Source of the DNA: Cryomorphaceae bacterium
GTDB lineage: Bacteria; Bacteroidota; Bacteroidia; Flavobacteriales; Schleiferiaceae
Reading direction: 5' to 3'
DNA length: 7,063 bases
Assembly: GCA_003445735.1 (NCBI GenBank)
Contig: DMCR01000016.1
Span: 1-7,063, forward strand
Position 1 is the first letter of the stretch. Each line of letters begins with the position of its first letter. Below the pieces are notes generated by a model. The model worked only from the letters and a program-made list of their open reading frames with translations. It made no database searches and had not been told where the DNA came from. The translations under genes were made by a program, and so were the position numbers. Below are positions 1 through 6,743 of this stretch, piece by piece.

Positions 1-3000
1 CCGAAACGCTGACCACCGAACTGCGCTTTACCACCTAACGGTTGCTGTGTAATCAATGAGTAAGGACCAATAGAACGAGCGTGCATCTTATCATCCACCA
101 TATGGCCCAGCTTCAGCATGTAGATAATACCTACTGTCGCTTTCTGATCAAATGGCTCACCTGTTCCACCGTCGTACAATTGTGTATGACCAAATTCTGG
201 TAATCCAGCCTCTGATACATAGCTTGAAATGTCATCCAATGAAGCACCATCAAAAATTGGCGTAGCAAACTTTTTATCAAGCTTTCTACCTGCCCATCCC
301 AAAACTGTTTCATAAATCTGACCAATGTTCATACGAGAAGGTACACCAAGTGGATTCAATACGATATCTACTGGAGTTCCATCTTCCAAGAACGGCATAT
401 CCTCATCGCGTACAATTCGAGCTACAATACCCTTGTTACCGTGACGACCTGCCATTTTATCACCTACTTTTAGCTTACGCTTCTTGGCAATATAAACTTT
501 AGCTAGTTTCATGATACCCGCTGGAAGCTCATCACCAACTGTAATAGCGAAGCGCTTACGACGGTATGCACCTTGAATATCGTTCACCTTAATCTTGTAG
601 TTATGAATCAACGTATCGATTTTATCGTTACGATTATCATCTGTGGTCCATTTACCACCTACAATACGGCTGTAATCTTCAATCGCGTTCAACGCCTTCA
701 ACGTGAACTTTGTTCCTTTAGGAATCACATCTTCGTTCAAATCGTTCATCACACCTTGGCTCGTTTTACCGCTTACCAAGTTTGACAATTTAGAAACGAA
801 TACACCTTTCAACTCCGCCAATTCGGCTTCCATTTCTAGATCTAGTTGCGCAATTTCTTCCTTGTCCTCCGCACGTTGACGCTTGTCTTTTACCAAACGA
901 GTGAACAACTTCTTGTCGATAACCACACCACTCAAGGATGGAGAGGCTTTCAAAGAAGCATCTTTTACATCACCTGCCTTATCACCGAAGATTGCACGTA
1001 GTAGCTTCTCTTCAGGTGAAGGATCGCTCTCCCCTTTTGGAGTAATCTTACCAATGAGGATGTCACCTGGTTTGATTTCAGCACCTACACGAATGATTCC
1101 GTTTTCGTCGAGGTCTTTCGTTGCTTCTTCGCTTACATTTGGAATATCAGCGGTCAATTCCTCTGTACCCAATTTTGTATCACGAACTTCTAATGAATAC
1201 TCGTCGATGTGCAGAGAAGTAAAGATGTCTTCACGAACTACACGCTCAGAGATTACAATTGCATCTTCAAAGTTGTAACCTTTCCAAGGCATGAAAGATA
1301 CTAACATGTTGCGTCCCAAGGCTAATTCACCTTTTTGTGTCGCATAACCTTCACAAAGCACCTGACCGGTGCTTACGCGATCACCTTTATTAACGATTGG
1401 CTTGAGGTTGATTGTTGTTCCTTGATTAGTCTTTTGAAATTTGACCAAATTATAGATCTTCACATCCTCTTCAAAGCTCACCTCGCGCTCCTCTTCTGAA
1501 CGGTCATAGCTAATTTTGATAGACTTAGAATCCACGTATTCAACTGTTCCTTCTCCTTCAGCGTTAATCAAAACACGAGAATCAGAAGCAACTTGACGCT
1601 CCAATCCCGTACCAACAATAGGTGCTTCAGGACGTAATAGTGGTACGGCCTGACGCATCATGTTCGATCCCATCAATGCCCGGTTTGCATCATCGTGCTC
1701 AAGAAACGGAATAAGAGATGCAGAGATAGATGCAATTTGGTTAGGTGCAACGTCCATCAAGTCGATGGTCGCAGGCTCCACAACAGGGAAATCGCCTTCT
1801 TCGCGCACTTTAACTCGGTCATTGATAAATGTACCGTCTGGGCTAATAGGTGCGTTTGCTTGTGCAATAACCTTTGCTTCTTCTTCCTCTGCACTTAGAT
1901 AAATAGGTTCTTTCTCAACACTCACTTTACCTTCCTCGACTGGACGATATGGAGTCTCGATGAATCCCATAGAGTTCACTTTGGCATATACACAAAGTGA
2001 AGAGATCAAACCAATGTTAGGACCTTCTGGTGTCTCAATAGGACACAAACGGCCGTAGTGAGTGTAGTGAACATCACGAACCTCAAAACCTGCACGCTCA
2101 CGAGATAAACCACCTGGTCCCAACGCAGAAAGACGACGCTTATGCGTGATCTCAGACAATGGGTTGGTCTGATCCATAAACTGGCTCAGCTGGTTCGTAC
2201 CAAAGAATGAATTGATTACTGAAGACAACGTCTTCGCGTTGATCAAATCAATAGGGGTGAATACTTCATTATCACGAACGTTCATGCGCTCGCGGATAGT
2301 ACGCGCCATGCGGGCTAGACCCACACCAAACTGGTTGGCCATCTGCTCTCCTACAGTACGCACACGTCGGTTGCTTAAGTGATCAATGTCATCAATCTCC
2401 GCTTTAGAGTTGATCAATTCAATCAGACGCTTGATGATTTCAATAATATCTCCCTTCGTTAATACTTGAGAATCCTCTTCACTACCACTGTACAACTTCT
2501 TGTTCAAACGGTAACGACCTACTTCACCTAGCGAGTAACGTTGCTCAGAGAAGAACAACTTATCGATGATACCACGAGCTGTTTCCTCATCTGGCGGTTC
2601 AGCGTTACGCAACTGACGGTAAATGTGCTCAACGGCTTCTTTCTCCGTATTTGTTGGGTCCTTTTGAAGTGTATTATGGATGATTGCAAAGTCGGAAGAC
2701 TCGATATCTTCTTTGTGAAGTAGAATCATGCTTACTTCCGCATCCAAGATTTCATCAATGTGCTCTTTGTCAAGGATTGTATCGCGGTCTAAAATAACCT
2801 CATTACGCTCGATAGATACAACTTCACCAGTGTCCTCATCTACGAAATCTTCAATCCAAGTTTTTAATACTCTTGCTGCCAACTTACGTCCAATAGAGCG
2901 CTTTAACGAAGCCTTACTCACCTTCACTTCTTCCGCAAGGTCAAAGATCTCCAAGATATCCTTATCGCGCTCGTAACCGATAGCGCGAAGCAACGTAGTT

Positions 3001-3608
3001 ACAGGAAGCTTCTTCTTACGATCAATATAGGCGTACATCACTTGGTTGATATCCGTTGCGAATTCAATCCAAGATCCTTTAAACGGAATAATACGGGCTG
3101 AATATAGTTTTGTTCCGTTCGCGTGGTATGACTGACCGAAGAATACGCCTGGCGATCGGTGTAACTGGCTTACAATTATTCTTTCTGCTCCGTTTACAAT
3201 AAAAGTACCGCGCGGAGTCATGTATGGGATTGTACCTAGGTACACGTCCTGAACGATGGTTTCGAAATCCTCGTGCTCAGGATCAGTACAGTACAGTTTT
3301 AATCTTGCTTTGAGCGGGACACAGAACGTCAAACCGCGTTCGATACACTCACGCTCTGAATAACGCGGTGGGTCTACAAAGTAGTCTAGGAATTCAAGAA
3401 CAAAATTGTTTCTAGAATCCGAAATTGGAAAGTTTTCAGCAAATACTCGGTGAAGACCTTCCGCAGATCTTTCTGATGGCTTCGTCTCAATCTGGAAGAA
3501 GTCCATGAAGCTCTTCAACTGGATATCCAAGAAATCTGGGAAATCCGTCTTAATTGCGGTTGAAGAAAAATTGATACGCTCCTTAGGAGCAGTAACTTGG
3601 TTTATCAT
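1..3608 (-). CDS. rpoB: DNA-directed RNA polymerase subunit beta (3'-truncated by window edge)
   Basis: RpoB is the second-largest subunit of RNA polymerase and forms half of the active-site cleft. The frame is open from ATG at 3608-3606 to the window edge, about 1202 codons without a stop; the last ~65-70 residues of a usual Bacteroidota beta lie outside. The N-terminus reads MINQVTAPKERINFSS. The rifampicin region is at codons ~471-496 (GTNQLSQFMDQTNPLSEITH then KRRLSALG), with Asp479, His489 and Ser494 at the positions of E. coli D516, H526 and S531, so it looks wild type. It is followed by THYGRLCPIETPEGPNIGLI. GDKMAGRHGNKG (codons 1049-1060, bases 429-464) carries the catalytic-site lysines, and NPLGVPSRMN follows. 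A charged, coiled-coil-like stretch at about codons 905-1015 probably corresponds to the lineage-specific insert called beta-i9 in E. coli (inference). The sequence near base 1 (QQPLGGKAQFGGQRFG) is the conserved approach to the C-terminus. No Shine-Dalgarno precedes the ATG. rpoC is expected next, beyond the window. Confidence 0.98.
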   Translation of the reverse strand, partial: MINQVTAPKERINFSSTAIKTDFPDFLDIQLKSFMDFFQIETKPSERSAEGLHRVFAENFPISDSRNNFVLEFLDYFVDPPRYSERECIERGLTFCVPLKARLKLYCTDPEHEDFETIVQDVYLGTIPYMTPRGTFIVNGAERIIVSQLHRSPGVFFGQSYHANGTKLYSARIIPFKGSWIEFATDINQVMYAYIDRKKKLPVTTLLRAIGYERDKDILEIFDLAEEVKVSKASLKRSIGRKLAARVLKTWIEDFVDEDTGEVVSIERNEVILDRDTILDKEHIDEILDAEVSMILLHKEDIESSDFAIIHNTLQKDPTNTEKEAVEHIYRQLRNAEPPDEETARGIIDKLFFSEQRYSLGEVGRYRLNKKLYSGSEEDSQVLTKGDIIEIIKRLIELINSKAEIDDIDHLSNRRVRTVGEQMANQFGVGLARMARTIRERMNVRDNEVFTPIDLINAKTLSSVINSFFGTNQLSQFMDQTNPLSEITHKRRLSALGPGGLSRERAGFEVRDVHYTHYGRLCPIETPEGPNIGLISSLCVYAKVNSMGFIETPYRPVEEGKVSVEKEPIYLSAEEEEAKVIAQANAPISPDGTFINDRVKVREEGDFPVVEPATIDLMDVAPNQIASISASLIPFLEHDDANRALMGSNMMRQAVPLLRPEAPIVGTGLERQVASDSRVLINAEGEGTVEYVDSKSIKISYDRSEEEREVSFEEDVKIYNLVKFQKTNQGTTINLKPIVNKGDRVSTGQVLCEGYATQKGELALGRNMLVSFMPWKGYNFEDAIVISERVVREDIFTSLHIDEYSLEVRDTKLGTEELTADIPNVSEEATKDLDENGIIRVGAEIKPGDILIGKITPKGESDPSPEEKLLRAIFGDKAGDVKDASLKASPSLSGVVIDKKLFTRLVKDKRQRAEDKEEIAQLDLEMEAELAELKGVFVSKLSNLVSGKTSQGVMNDLNEDVIPKGTKFTLKALNAIEDYSRIVGGKWTTDDNRNDKIDTLIHNYKIKVNDIQGAYRRKRFAITVGDELPAGIMKLAKVYIAKKRKLKVGDKMAGRHGNKGIVARIVRDEDMPFLEDGTPVDIVLNPLGVPSRMNIGQIYETVLGWAGRKLDKKFATPIFDGASLDDISSYVSEAGLPEFGHTQLYDGGTGEPFDQKATVGIIYMLKLGHMVDDKMHARSIGPYSLITQQPLGGKAQFGGQRF

Positions 3609-3632
3609 TTCAGCCCAAAATGTTAATTAAAC

Positions 3633-3675
3633 ACAAAAAGGTTTAGGTCTAAGGGGACCCCCAAAGACCTAAACC
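3633..3675 (-). terminator. Rho-independent terminator or attenuator between rplL and rpoB
   Basis: A perfect 11-bp inverted repeat (GGTTTAGGTCT at 3640-3650, AGACCTAAACC at 3665-3675) flanks a 14-nt loop containing GGGG and CCCCC runs that could pair further. On the minus strand the stem is followed at once by TTTTTGTGTTT (3639 downward), the layout of an intrinsic terminator. The plus strand has no T-run after the stem, so the signal acts on minus-strand transcripts. It starts 22 nt past the rplL stop codon and ends about 25 nt before the rpoB ATG. Since no clear separate promoter for rpoB is visible in the spacer, a partial terminator (attenuator) that lowers rpoBC expression relative to the abundant stalk proteins is the likeliest role; E. 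coli has a functionally similar attenuator at this place. Confidence 0.82.
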
Positions 3676-3697
3676 GGATAACCTAGCAGACGACCAA

Positions 3698-4075
3698 TTA
3701 CTTGATCTCAACTTCAGCACCAGCTTCTTCAAGCTGTGCTTTTAAAGCTTCTGCTTCGTCTTTTGATACGCCCTCCTTCAATGTAGCAGGGGCACCATCT
3801 ACTTTTTCTTTAGCTTCTTTCAAGCCAAGTCCAGTCATTTCCTTAACAAGTTTAACGACAGCTAGTTTAGAACCACCTGCTGCAGTCAAAACAACATCGA
3901 ACTCAGATTTCTCGTCGCCGCCACTAGCGTCACCACCAGCTGCAGGACCAGCAACAGCTACTGCGGCAGCAGCTGGCTCGATGCCATGTTCTTCTTTCAA
4001 GTAATCTGCCAATTCAGATACTTCTTTAACTGTCAAGTTTACTAGAGCATCGCCCAATTCTTTGATATCAGCCAT
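3698..4075 (-). CDS. rplL: 50S ribosomal protein L7/L12
   Basis: L7/L12 is the multi-copy acidic stalk protein of the 50S subunit; its C-terminal domain recruits and stimulates the GTPase factors EF-Tu, EF-G, IF2 and RF3. The 125-residue length is normal. Residues 1-34 are the helical N-terminal dimerisation and L10-binding domain (MADIKELGDALVNLTVKEVS). Residues 35-53 form a flexible Ala/Gly hinge. Residues 55-125 are the globular domain, opening EKSEFDVVL and containing the factor-binding surface SKLAVVKLVKE (69-79) and TGLGLKEAK (81-89); the protein ends EEAGAEVEIK. It follows rplJ after a 49-nt AT-rich spacer with no Shine-Dalgarno, and is followed by the hairpin terminator. Needing several copies per ribosome, it would be expected to be translated more strongly than rplJ. 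Confidence 0.98.
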   Translation of the reverse strand: MADIKELGDALVNLTVKEVSELADYLKEEHGIEPAAAAVAVAGPAAGGDASGGDEKSEFDVVLTAAGGSKLAVVKLVKEMTGLGLKEAKEKVDGAPATLKEGVSKDEAEALKAQLEEAGAEVEIK

Positions 4076-4124
4076 TTTAGTAAAATTTAAAAGTTTATTA
4101 CTTAGTTAATTGTAAATAAAGGAA
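4076..4124 (-). other. AT-rich spacer between rplJ and rplL (rplL translation initiation region)
   Basis: This 49-nt spacer is almost entirely A and T (for example AAACTTTTAAATTTTACTAAA directly before the rplL ATG, read on the minus strand in two parts). It has no GGAGG-like element, no strong hairpin and no clear Bacteroidota promoter pair (TTTG with TAnnTTTG). An unstructured A/U-rich leader with A at the bases just before ATG is compatible with the Shine-Dalgarno-independent initiation known in Bacteroidota, and could explain high rplL translation (inference). Confidence 0.4.
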
Positions 4125-4646
4125 TTACGCGTTGCGCTCTTCCAAAGTTTTGAGGAGACTAGCCAATGTGCCGGCAGAGCTTTGAAGTGCAGAAATAACG
4201 TTCTTCGCAGGGCTTTGCAACAAAGTGATCACTTCACCAATCAATTCTTCCTTAGACTTGATAGAGGTGAGCATCTCTAGGCTTTCATCGCCCAAATAAA
4301 CGCTTTCTTCAATCCAAGCACCTTTCAAAACAGGCTTATCATTCTTCTTGCGGAACTCTTTAATAAGTTTCGCCGGAGCATTTCCTGCTTCTGCAAGCAT
4401 GATGCTAGTATTTCCTTTCAACACACCATACAGTCCTTCAAAGTCTTTCTCTGAAGCCTCCATGGCCTTGCGTAGTAACGTGTTCTTAACCACATTCAAC
4501 TTGATACCCTTGCCGAAGCTCGCTCTACGCAAGCTAGAACTTGTATCAGCATCTAAGGCAGCGATATCTGCCAAGTAAATTGTCGGTGCTTGATTAAGTA
4601 CCGCTGTTAGCTCTTCAATCTGAATAAGTTTCTCTTCTCTTGTCAT
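4125..4646 (-). CDS. rplJ: 50S ribosomal protein L10
   Basis: L10 anchors the stalk: its N-terminal domain binds 23S rRNA beside L11, and its C-terminal helix binds L7/L12 dimers. The 173 residues are in the family's usual range. The N-terminal half carries the family block LRRASFGKGIKLNVVKNTLL (39-58) and GNTSIMLAE (78-86). The C-terminal part (about 135-173) is helical, with ALQSSAGTLASLLKTLEERN as the likely L12-binding segment. The start MTREEKLIQIEEL is typical, with its ATG 16 nt after the rplA stop. GTAGG lies 5 nt ahead of the ATG (GTAGGCATC before ATG), a weak Shine-Dalgarno resemblance that may be chance. In many bacteria L10-L12 represses its own mRNA through a leader upstream of rplJ; the 16-nt gap leaves no room for that here unless it lies within rplA. 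Confidence 0.98.
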   Translation of the reverse strand: MTREEKLIQIEELTAVLNQAPTIYLADIAALDADTSSSLRRASFGKGIKLNVVKNTLLRKAMEASEKDFEGLYGVLKGNTSIMLAEAGNAPAKLIKEFRKKNDKPVLKGAWIEESVYLGDESLEMLTSIKSKEELIGEVITLLQSPAKNVISALQSSAGTLASLLKTLEERNA

Positions 4647-4662
4647 GATGCCTACTCTTTAA

Positions 4663-5355
4663 TTATGAAACTGATTTAGCATCTACTGCAATACCAGGAG
4701 ACATAGTAGAAGACATGTATACAGACTTCATGTAAGTACCTTTCGCCGATGATGGCTTCAGCTTATTCAAAGTCTTGATTAACTCTTCTGCATTCTCTTG
4801 GATTTTCGCAGCGTCGAAAGAAACCTTGCCGATTACAGCGTGAATGATTCCGTAACGATCAACTTTAAAGTCGATTTTACCGGCTTTCACTTCTCCAACA
4901 GCTTTAGCTACGTCCATTGTAACAGTACCAGACTTAGGATTTGGCATCAAGCCACGAGGACCTAATACACGACCCAATGGTCCGATTTTACCCATTACAG
5001 AAGGCATGGTTACGATGACATCAATGTCAGTCCAACCGCCTTTAATTTTCTCGATGTATTCATCAAGGCCCGCATAATCTGCACCTGCCGCTTTAGCTTC
5101 TTCTTCCTTATCAGGAGTAACCAAAGCCAAAACTCGAACGCTCTTACCTGTGCCGTGAGGAAGACTTACCACACCACGAACCATTTCGTTCGCCTTACGT
5201 GGATCAACACCCAAACGCACAGCTAAATTGATAGAAGCGTCAAACTTCGTGCAGTTCACCTCTTTTACCAGGGCTGCCGCTTCGCCCACTGAGTATACTT
5301 TACCCTTTTCAAGTTTAGCGAGCGCGTTTTTCATGTTTTTCGTCAATTTTGCCAT
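4663..5355 (-). CDS. rplA: 50S ribosomal protein L1
   Basis: L1 forms the mobile stalk at the ribosomal E site that helps release deacylated tRNA, and in several bacteria it represses translation of the L11-L1 mRNA. At 230 residues it is full length. Domain I has KFDASINLAVRLGVDPRKAN (37-56) and VRGVVSLPHGTGK. Domain II holds the family signature MGKIGPLGRVLGPRGLMPNP (121-140) followed by KSGT. Domain I resumes with KGTYMKSVYMSSTMSPG (205-221); Thr217 and Met218 align with the rRNA-contacting residues described for Thermus L1, while the next residue is Ser instead of the frequent Gly. It is separated from rplK by 16 nt and from rplJ by 16 nt, indicating one transcript. No clear Shine-Dalgarno is visible (GAAGCA before ATG). 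Confidence 0.98.
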   Translation of the reverse strand: MAKLTKNMKNALAKLEKGKVYSVGEAAALVKEVNCTKFDASINLAVRLGVDPRKANEMVRGVVSLPHGTGKSVRVLALVTPDKEEEAKAAGADYAGLDEYIEKIKGGWTDIDVIVTMPSVMGKIGPLGRVLGPRGLMPNPKSGTVTMDVAKAVGEVKAGKIDFKVDRYGIIHAVIGKVSFDAAKIQENAEELIKTLNKLKPSSAKGTYMKSVYMSSTMSPGIAVDAKSVS

Positions 5356-5371
5356 TGCTTCAAACTTTTAA

Positions 5372-5809
5372 TTAAAACGGCTTCTCGCCTATTACAGTAA
5401 TACCCATACTTCTTGCAGTACCAGCGATGATAGACATTGCTGATTCAATGGTAAAACAGTTCAAATCAACCATTTTATCTTCTGCAATCTTGCGAATAGC
5501 GTCCCAAGTAACTTTAGCAACTTTATTACGGTTAGGCTCTGATGATCCCTTCTTAATCTTAGCAGCTTCCATCAATTGAACTGCCGCAGGAGGAGTCTTA
5601 ACGATGAAGTCGAATGATTTATCAGTATAAACCGTAATCACCACAGGCAGAATCTGACCCATTTTCTCTTGAGAACGGGCATTAAACTGCTTACAGAACT
5701 CCATGATATTGACACCTGCAGCACCCAAAGCTGGACCTACTGGAGGAGAAGGGTTAGCTTGGCCACCACGGACCTGAAGCTTCATTACTTTACTAACCTC
5801 TTTTGCCAT
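5372..5809 (-). CDS. rplK: 50S ribosomal protein L11
   Basis: L11 binds the GTPase-associated region of 23S rRNA together with L10 and is needed for factor function and for stringent-response sensing by RelA; it is the target region of thiostrepton. The 145 residues match the family. The N-terminal domain contains GGQANPSPPVGPALGAAGVN (15-34) with Pro22, Pro23 and Pro26 of the thiostrepton-binding face intact, then IMEFCKQFNARS. The C-terminal RNA-binding domain includes the block around KVTWDAIRKIAEDKM, and AGTARSMGITVIGE near the end is the family signature. The ATG follows a 92-nt leader after nusG, the longest spacer in this part of the cluster. There is no Shine-Dalgarno (ACAAGAA directly before ATG). 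Confidence 0.98.
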   Translation of the reverse strand: MAKEVSKVMKLQVRGGQANPSPPVGPALGAAGVNIMEFCKQFNARSQEKMGQILPVVITVYTDKSFDFIVKTPPAAVQLMEAAKIKKGSSEPNRNKVAKVTWDAIRKIAEDKMVDLNCFTIESAMSIIAGTARSMGITVIGEKPF

Positions 5810-5901
5810 TTCTTGTTTCTACTATTTAGCGTTGTTGTTGCGGCCGTTTCTCTAGTGGAAGCATGAAAAACGAACCTATATATAGTCTCACATCTATATC
5901 A
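5810..5901 (-). promoter_or_regulatory. rplK leader with two candidate RNA hairpins (possible L1 autoregulation site)
   Basis: The nusG-rplK spacer is much longer than its neighbours. Read on the minus strand it can form an AU-rich 6-bp hairpin (ATATAG at 5899-5894, loop ATGTGAGA, CTATAT at 5885-5880) and then an 8-bp hairpin with one G-U pair (CGTTTTTC at 5872-5865, loop of 12 nt, GAGAAACG at 5852-5845). An unstructured CAACAACAA stretch and the rplK start follow. L1 is known to bind a leader of the L11-L1 mRNA in diverse bacteria through a structure mimicking its 23S site, and this is where such a site would lie. I could not fit the L1 consensus convincingly, so regulation here is inference from position. 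No clear Bacteroidota promoter is present: TAGGTTCG resembles TAnnTTTG with one mismatch but lacks a partner upstream. Confidence 0.35.
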
Positions 5902-6450
5902 TTATAATTTCTCGACTTCCGTGAAGCCAAGTTCAACAGGAGTCTTACGACCGAAAATCTTAACAGTGACCTCCAGTTTTTGTTTCTCCTCGTTGATTTT
6001 CTCAATGGTCGCATCAAACGTGCTGAACGGTCCATTGATTACTTTAACTGTTTCTCCCACCGTAAATGGAATCATCAGCATGGCAGCATTTTCTGCCTCT
6101 TGATCTACTTGTCCAAGCAAACGAGCTACTTCAGCTGCACGCATTGGAGAAGGATCACCTCCCTTAATATTTGCCAAAAAGCCAATCACATTTGGAAGGT
6201 TTTTAATCATGTGGCCTACCTCACCTGTAAGTGTGGCCTCCACGTACATATATCCAGGAGTTTTGGTCTTTTCTTTAATGACCTTCTTGCCATTGCGTAC
6301 TTGAACCACCTTTTCCATTGGGATCACTACGCGTCCCACTAGATCACTCATACCTGCATGAGCCATTTCCTTCTCAATGTAAGTCTTCGTTTTGTGTTCC
6401 TGCCCGCTGACGGTACGAAGCACGTACCACTTCATTCCTGAATCTGACAT
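5902..6450 (-). CDS. nusG: transcription termination/antitermination factor NusG
   Basis: NusG binds RNA polymerase across the cleft, suppresses pausing, and through its KOW domain contacts either Rho or ribosomal protein S10. The 182 residues match the core factor in length and domain order. The NGN domain spans about residues 6-113 (MKWYVLRTVSGQEHKTKTYI, 6-25; RVVIPMEKVVQVRNGKK, 40-56; TPGYMYVE, 64-71; PNVIGFL, 86-92). A linker of ~15 residues leads to the KOW domain at 128-182 (VGETVKVINGPFSTF, then KIFGRKTPVELGFTEVEKL). The ATG at 6450 is chosen because it lies 2 nt after the secE stop; the internal Met6 is an alternative that would drop SDSG-type residues only. Tight spacing implies translation together with secE. 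It looks like housekeeping NusG, not the capsule-locus UpxY paralogue. Confidence 0.97.
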   Translation of the reverse strand: MSDSGMKWYVLRTVSGQEHKTKTYIEKEMAHAGMSDLVGRVVIPMEKVVQVRNGKKVIKEKTKTPGYMYVEATLTGEVGHMIKNLPNVIGFLANIKGGDPSPMRAAEVARLLGQVDQEAENAAMLMIPFTVGETVKVINGPFSTFDATIEKINEEKQKLEVTVKIFGRKTPVELGFTEVEKL

Positions 6451-6452
6451 GC

Positions 6453-6647
6453 CTATCCGAATATTTTGTAAATGAACTCAAGCACAGTTGAGATCACTTT
6501 ATCCATACCAAAAACGACAAGCGCAAAAATAATTGTACCCACTATTACTAGTGAGGTACTCTTTTGAAGATCCGTCATTGTAGGCCAAGAAGACTTCACT
6601 GCAAACTCGTGCCAAGACTCTTGTATACTGGAAATAATTTTACTCAT
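6453..6647 (-). CDS. secE: preprotein translocase subunit SecE
   Basis: SecE is the essential small clamp subunit of the SecYEG inner-membrane protein channel. It has 64 residues, the short single-span form found outside the gammaproteobacteria (E. coli has three spans). Residues 1-30 form the cytoplasmic amphipathic helix with the family hallmark of an acidic/aromatic stretch followed by K-x-x-WP (HEFAVKSSWPTMTDLQKST, 13-31). Residues about 33-58 are the hydrophobic membrane segment (LVIVGTIIFALVVFGMDKVI). The ATG lies only 14 nt downstream of the tRNA-Trp 3' end, and the stop lies 2 nt before nusG. The leader carries AAGAAGTAAAAG, purine-rich but not a standard Shine-Dalgarno. The secE-nusG pair next to L11 is conserved across bacteria and supports the call for this short protein. 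Confidence 0.96.
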   Translation of the reverse strand: MSKIISSIQESWHEFAVKSSWPTMTDLQKSTSLVIVGTIIFALVVFGMDKVISTVLEFIYKIFG

Positions 6648-6661
6648 CTTTTACTTCTTTG

Positions 6662-6732
6662 CACGGGCACAAGGATTCGAACCCTGATCAACGGTTTTGG
6701 AGACCGCTATTCTACCATTGAACTATGCCCGT
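6662..6732 (-). tRNA. trnW: tRNA-Trp (anticodon CCA)
   Basis: A 71-nt cloverleaf reads on the minus strand. The acceptor arms ACGGGCA and TGCCCGT pair in all seven positions; the D arm is GTTC-AATGGTA-GAAT; the anticodon arm is GCGGT-CTCCAAA-ACCGT with anticodon CCA at 6700-6698; the variable loop has 4 nt; the T arm is CAGGG-TTCGAAT-CCTTG. The discriminator base is G, as expected for bacterial tRNA-Trp. The 3' CCA is not encoded (GCA follows the acceptor stem), so it must be added by the CCA-adding enzyme. The gene sits between tuf and secE, the common position of trnW in this cluster, and is presumably cut out of the common transcript. Confidence 0.97.
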
Positions 6733-6743
6733 ATGTAGGCAGA

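Noticed and set aside
883..1278. 131-residue plus-strand open frame antisense to rpoB
   Set aside because: It lies wholly within the well-conserved rpoB frame, its translation is Ser/Arg-rich low-information sequence with no recognisable motif, and no start signal precedes it. It is a shadow frame.
3609..3640. Possible Bacteroidota-type promoter (TTTG ... TAnnTTTG) for rpoB
   Set aside because: TTTTTG and ATTTTGG are present but the spacing is far shorter than the roughly 19-21 nt needed and the TA positions do not match.
3702..4004. 100-residue Ala/Ser/Pro-rich plus-strand frame antisense to rplL
   Set aside because: It is produced by the Ala/Gly-rich codon composition of the L7/L12 hinge and C-terminal domain on the opposite strand; no independent evidence of coding.
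5876..5885. Perfect palindrome CTATATATAG, possible operator
   Set aside because: A 10-nt alternating TA palindrome arises easily in AT-rich spacer DNA and no regulator or second copy points to an operator; half of it is used by the candidate leader hairpin.
5826..6035. 69-residue minus-strand frame overlapping the 3' end of nusG and the rplK leader
   Set aside because: It is out of frame with nusG, highly basic because of frame-shifted reading, and begins inside the KOW-domain coding region. Probably a shadow; it is not a separate leader peptide with any visible start signal.
5980..6342. 120-residue plus-strand frame antisense to nusG
   Set aside because: It fully overlaps intact nusG, and its Cys/His-rich sequence resembles no family; the Cys/His pairs are not spaced as a convincing zinc finger.
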